55,250 bases of DNA from an uncultured Clostridia bacterium (GTDB lineage: Bacteria > Bacillota > Clostridia > Peptostreptococcales > Anaerovoracaceae). The stretch is from positions 1 to 55,250 of the forward strand of contig CAKQOE010000013.1 of assembly GCA_934255545.1 (NCBI GenBank), written 5' to 3'. The translations under genes were made by a program, and so were the position numbers. The notes beneath the pieces are model-generated. The model saw only the letters and a program-made list of their open reading frames with translations, made no database searches and had not been told where the DNA came from. Shown piece after piece: positions 53,125-55,250 of the stretch. The stretch's first letter is position 1. Every line of letters begins with the position of its first letter.

Positions 53125-53217
53125 TAAATTTATTAAAATAACACGTAAAAAATTTTTTTCTGTGCGCAATAAAACGGGTAGTTCGCGCATTATATATATG
53201 ACAGGAGAAATAGATCC

Positions 53218-53799
53218 ATGCTTATTACTGTTGCAGAGATAAAAACAGAATATGGAAAAGCAGAAGGAAGGCGTGAGCTTGAGCGGCTGTTGTCGGGAAT
53301 AGCCGCAGGCAGACCGGAAGATATGTCAGAATTATACAGCCGTACCCGAACGGCAGTATATTCGCTGGCACTGTCATATCTTGGCAATGCGCATGATGCG
53401 CAGGATATCACGCAGGATACGTTCGTGCAGGTCTGGGAACGTGCCGGGCAATACAGGCCAAATGGTTCACCTATGGGATGGCTGCTTACTGTATGTAGAA
53501 ATCTCGCACTTATGCGGATCCGCAGGGCGGATCGTCACGCTGATCTTGATGATTCCGGATGGGACGCCATTCCGGCAGAAGAAAAAGGGATAAGTGTAGA
53601 GGAACGAGCGCTGCTTCAGGATGCCCTATCGCTTCTTGATGCTAACGAGCGGCGCGTTGTAATGCTGCATGCCGTAGCCGGCATGAAACACAGAGAAATA
53701 GCCTCACTGCTTGAAATGCCTCTGGCGACAGTCCTGTCAAAATATCATAGAGCGCTAAAGAAGCTGAGAGCCTTCATGAAAGGAGCAGAGATCGTATGA
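53218..53799 (+). CDS. ECF-type RNA polymerase sigma factor
   Basis: A 193-residue sigma-70 family protein with regions 2 and 4 only. Region 2 shows SELYSRTRTAVYSLALSYLGNAHDAQDITQDTFVQVWE; region 4 shows LLDANERRVVMLHAVAGMKHREIASLLEMPLATVLSKYHRALKKLR. It should direct RNA polymerase to a small regulon under control of the membrane protein encoded next, whose start overlaps this stop by 4 nt. CAGGAGA is ~10 nt before ATG. The upstream sequence with GTAGTTCGCGC may hold an autoregulated promoter, but I cannot assign the motif. Confidence 0.9.
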   Translation: MLITVAEIKTEYGKAEGRRELERLLSGIAAGRPEDMSELYSRTRTAVYSLALSYLGNAHDAQDITQDTFVQVWERAGQYRPNGSPMGWLLTVCRNLALMRIRRADRHADLDDSGWDAIPAEEKGISVEERALLQDALSLLDANERRVVMLHAVAGMKHREIASLLEMPLATVLSKYHRALKKLRAFMKGAEIV

Positions 53800-55151
53800 C
53801 AGATAAGGATATAGAACGCCGACTGGCTGACGCGCTGGCGAAAAGCGCGCCTGATGATGTTGAAGATGTCATGTCCAGATGCAGAAGCTCCGGCAGCAGT
53901 GACAGTAAAGGAACGGTGATACCTTTGAATATGGCAGAAAAGAATATAAACGTAAATAATAATGTAAAAAAGAAAAATATATGGAAGGGCATGGCGGCAG
54001 CGTGCCTGGCTGTGATGATCGTCGGAGGCGGAAGTCTTTACGGATATCAGTCACACGCAGTCGCGTCAGTCGTATCTCTCGATGTAAATCCGAGCATAGA
54101 GCTTAAAGTAAACAGCCGCGAAAAGGTCCTTTCGTGTGAAGCACTTAACGAGGAAGGAAAAGATGTCCTTTCTGATATGGATAACGGAAAAGACCTGAAA
54201 GGAACGAAGGTGGATGTAGCGGTAAACGCAATAGTCGGTGGGCTGGTAAAAAACGGATATTTTGACAGTATATCGTCTGCGATACTGATATCAGTGGAAG
54301 ATAATGACATTGACCGCGCCGACAGGCTGCAGAAGCAGCTCTATAATACAGTAAACTCAGTTCTGAACGACAGTGCGCATACAGCAGATGTTTTGAGTCA
54401 GACTCTTTCACAGGACAGCGCACTCGAAGCGCAGGCTAAGTCAAATAATATCTCGACAGGAAAGGCTGCTCTCATAGAGCAGATAATGAAGCTGAACAGC
54501 TCGTTGAAATTTGAAGCACTGTCAGCACTGTCAGTTGAGGAACTCAAGGATCTCAGAGATGCAGGAGCGCCCGGAATGCCGATCGGAAGATCAGCAGCTG
54601 CATCTGCAGCTCTGAAATATGCCGGAGCAGCATCAACGACAGATATCGTCGTTGAAACAGATGCGGAGCTTGACGATGCTGTTCCTTGTTATGAAGTGGA
54701 GTTAAAGCATGCATCTCTTGGTGAGTTTGAGTATAAGATAGACGCATACAGCGGCAAGGTCATAAGCGGCATGAGCGGAGCGCTTTCCGGCAACGCATCA
54801 AGTAAAACATCCGCGGCGGCACCGGCTAAGACTCAGACATCGTCAGCAGCGCAGGCAAGCGGTACATCATCATCGCATCATAATGATGAGCATCACACAG
54901 CGTCCGGTGCTGCAGGCAGCGCGTCATCTGCAGCTTCAGCTAACATAGGTGAAAGCAAGGCACGTTCCATCGCCCTCAGCCACGCAGGAGTCTCATCATC
55001 TGCTGTACATTCATTCGAGTCAGAGCTGGATCATGAGAACGGACGGCTTGTCTATGAGATAGAATTCAAATCAGGCAATATGGAATACAACTATGAAATA
55101 GACGCCGCAACAGGCACTGTTGTAAAGTATGAATCTGAATATGATGACTGA
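53796..55151 (+). CDS. RsgI-like anti-sigma factor with two PepSY domains
   Basis: A 451-residue single-pass membrane protein. A short cytoplasmic part (1-60) would hold the sigma factor. A helix (~62-84) is followed by an external RsgI-type domain that starts SVVSLDVNPSIELKVN; RsgI proteins are known to self-cleave at the Asn-Pro in this motif (N98-P99 here). Two PepSY-like modules follow (~265-335: YAGAASTTDIVVETDAELDD...YEVELKHASLGEFEYKIDAYSG; ~385-450), separated by an Ala/Ser/Thr/His-rich linker. The carbohydrate-binding modules of cellulosomal RsgI proteins are absent. The ligand is unknown; PepSY domains suggest a wall or peptidase-linked signal. Confidence 0.85.
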   Translation: MTDKDIERRLADALAKSAPDDVEDVMSRCRSSGSSDSKGTVIPLNMAEKNINVNNNVKKKNIWKGMAAACLAVMIVGGGSLYGYQSHAVASVVSLDVNPSIELKVNSREKVLSCEALNEEGKDVLSDMDNGKDLKGTKVDVAVNAIVGGLVKNGYFDSISSAILISVEDNDIDRADRLQKQLYNTVNSVLNDSAHTADVLSQTLSQDSALEAQAKSNNISTGKAALIEQIMKLNSSLKFEALSALSVEELKDLRDAGAPGMPIGRSAAASAALKYAGAASTTDIVVETDAELDDAVPCYEVELKHASLGEFEYKIDAYSGKVISGMSGALSGNASSKTSAAAPAKTQTSSAAQASGTSSSHHNDEHHTASGAAGSASSAASANIGESKARSIALSHAGVSSSAVHSFESELDHENGRLVYEIEFKSGNMEYNYEIDAATGTVVKYESEYDD

Positions 55152-55156
55152 TCCTG

Positions 55157-55176
55157 CAAAAACGTATACGTTTTTG
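55157..55176. terminator. perfect 20-bp AT-rich palindrome after the anti-sigma gene
   Basis: CAAAAACGTATACGTTTTTG is fully self-complementary and could work as a weak terminator. It overlaps the GTATAC end of the repeat element that begins at 55164. Confidence 0.45.
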
Positions 55177-55250
55177 TAAATACGGGGACGCCGATGCCGG
55201 CGGCTGATATACGGAACGCTCCGCGTCGCAGAATGGGATGCTTCTAACAG
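55164..55250 (-). repeat. arm of the GTATAC palindromic repeat, cut by the window edge
   Basis: These 87 bases are the reverse complement of 4662-4748 with only 3 differences. Compared with the copy at 4348-4748, the element would continue beyond the window. Confidence 0.9.

Overview
The window is chromosomal DNA of a spore-forming Bacillota, most likely class Clostridia. It carries a spoVAC-spoVAD-spoVAE cluster, AGGAGG-type ribosome binding sites, an FMN-riboswitch rib operon, a split two-subunit transketolase, SLH-domain and CsaB-type cell-wall genes, and an RsgI-like anti-sigma factor. I cannot name a genus. No rRNA, tRNA, CRISPR array, prophage or intact insertion sequence was seen.

Layout. 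1-4.3 kb: a metallo-beta-lactamase-fold hydrolase, an EamA exporter with an overlapping histidine phosphatase, and a DUF1653/YgjP-like pair. 4.35-4.75 kb: a 401-bp inverted-repeat element with relatives at 1.3-1.47 kb and at the right edge of the window. 4.8-6.7 kb (minus): an Elp3-like radical SAM enzyme and a DUF6873 protein. 7-8 kb: an orphan amino-acid-binding lipoprotein. 8-10 kb (minus): the spoVA cluster. 10.3-13 kb: a two-helix potassium-channel-like protein and a cardiolipin synthase. 13.2-16.9 kb (minus): a very long class A penicillin-binding protein. 17.3-21.5 kb: an unknown protein, ComEC and HolA. 21.8-23.4 kb: a secreted C39-like/SLH protein. 23.4-27.7 kb: the FMN riboswitch and ribD-ribE-ribB-ribA-ribH. 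27.8-30.1 kb: a Cys-rich small protein and ilvD. 30.1-33.8 kb: a foreign-looking island with a PD-(D/E)XK transposase-family protein, a decayed RHS/YD-repeat gene with three in-frame stops and an AT-rich possible immunity gene. 34.7-48.3 kb: a surface-polysaccharide cluster (secreted helical-barrel protein, phosphodiester glycosidase, flippase, UDP-ManNAc dehydrogenase, two glycosyltransferases, DUF4330, O-antigen-ligase-like protein, CsaB pyruvyltransferase, small exported protein). 48.6-53 kb: MgtE, a MazF without a visible antitoxin, a TagA/WecG glycosyltransferase and split transketolase. 53.2-55.2 kb: an ECF sigma factor with an RsgI/PepSY-type anti-sigma factor.

How it fits together. 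ManNAc/ManNAcA chemistry (WecC, TagA/WecG), a flippase, a ligase and CsaB pyruvylation point to a pyruvylated secondary cell-wall polymer. That is the known ligand of SLH domains, and the window also encodes an SLH protein. The riboflavin operon is controlled by an FMN riboswitch, with a probable extra promoter for the capsid-forming RibH.

The most unusual non-coding signals are two. First, short GC-rich perfect hairpins, with different arms but the same geometry and mostly GNRA or CCG/CGG loops, recur in the gaps between genes. Several lie just downstream of predicted promoters (binding protein, ribH, ilvD, mgtE, PBP1). Second, a large palindromic repeat family ends in GTATAC. Start codons were chosen by ribosome binding site spacing and are noted where this shortens the longest reading frame.
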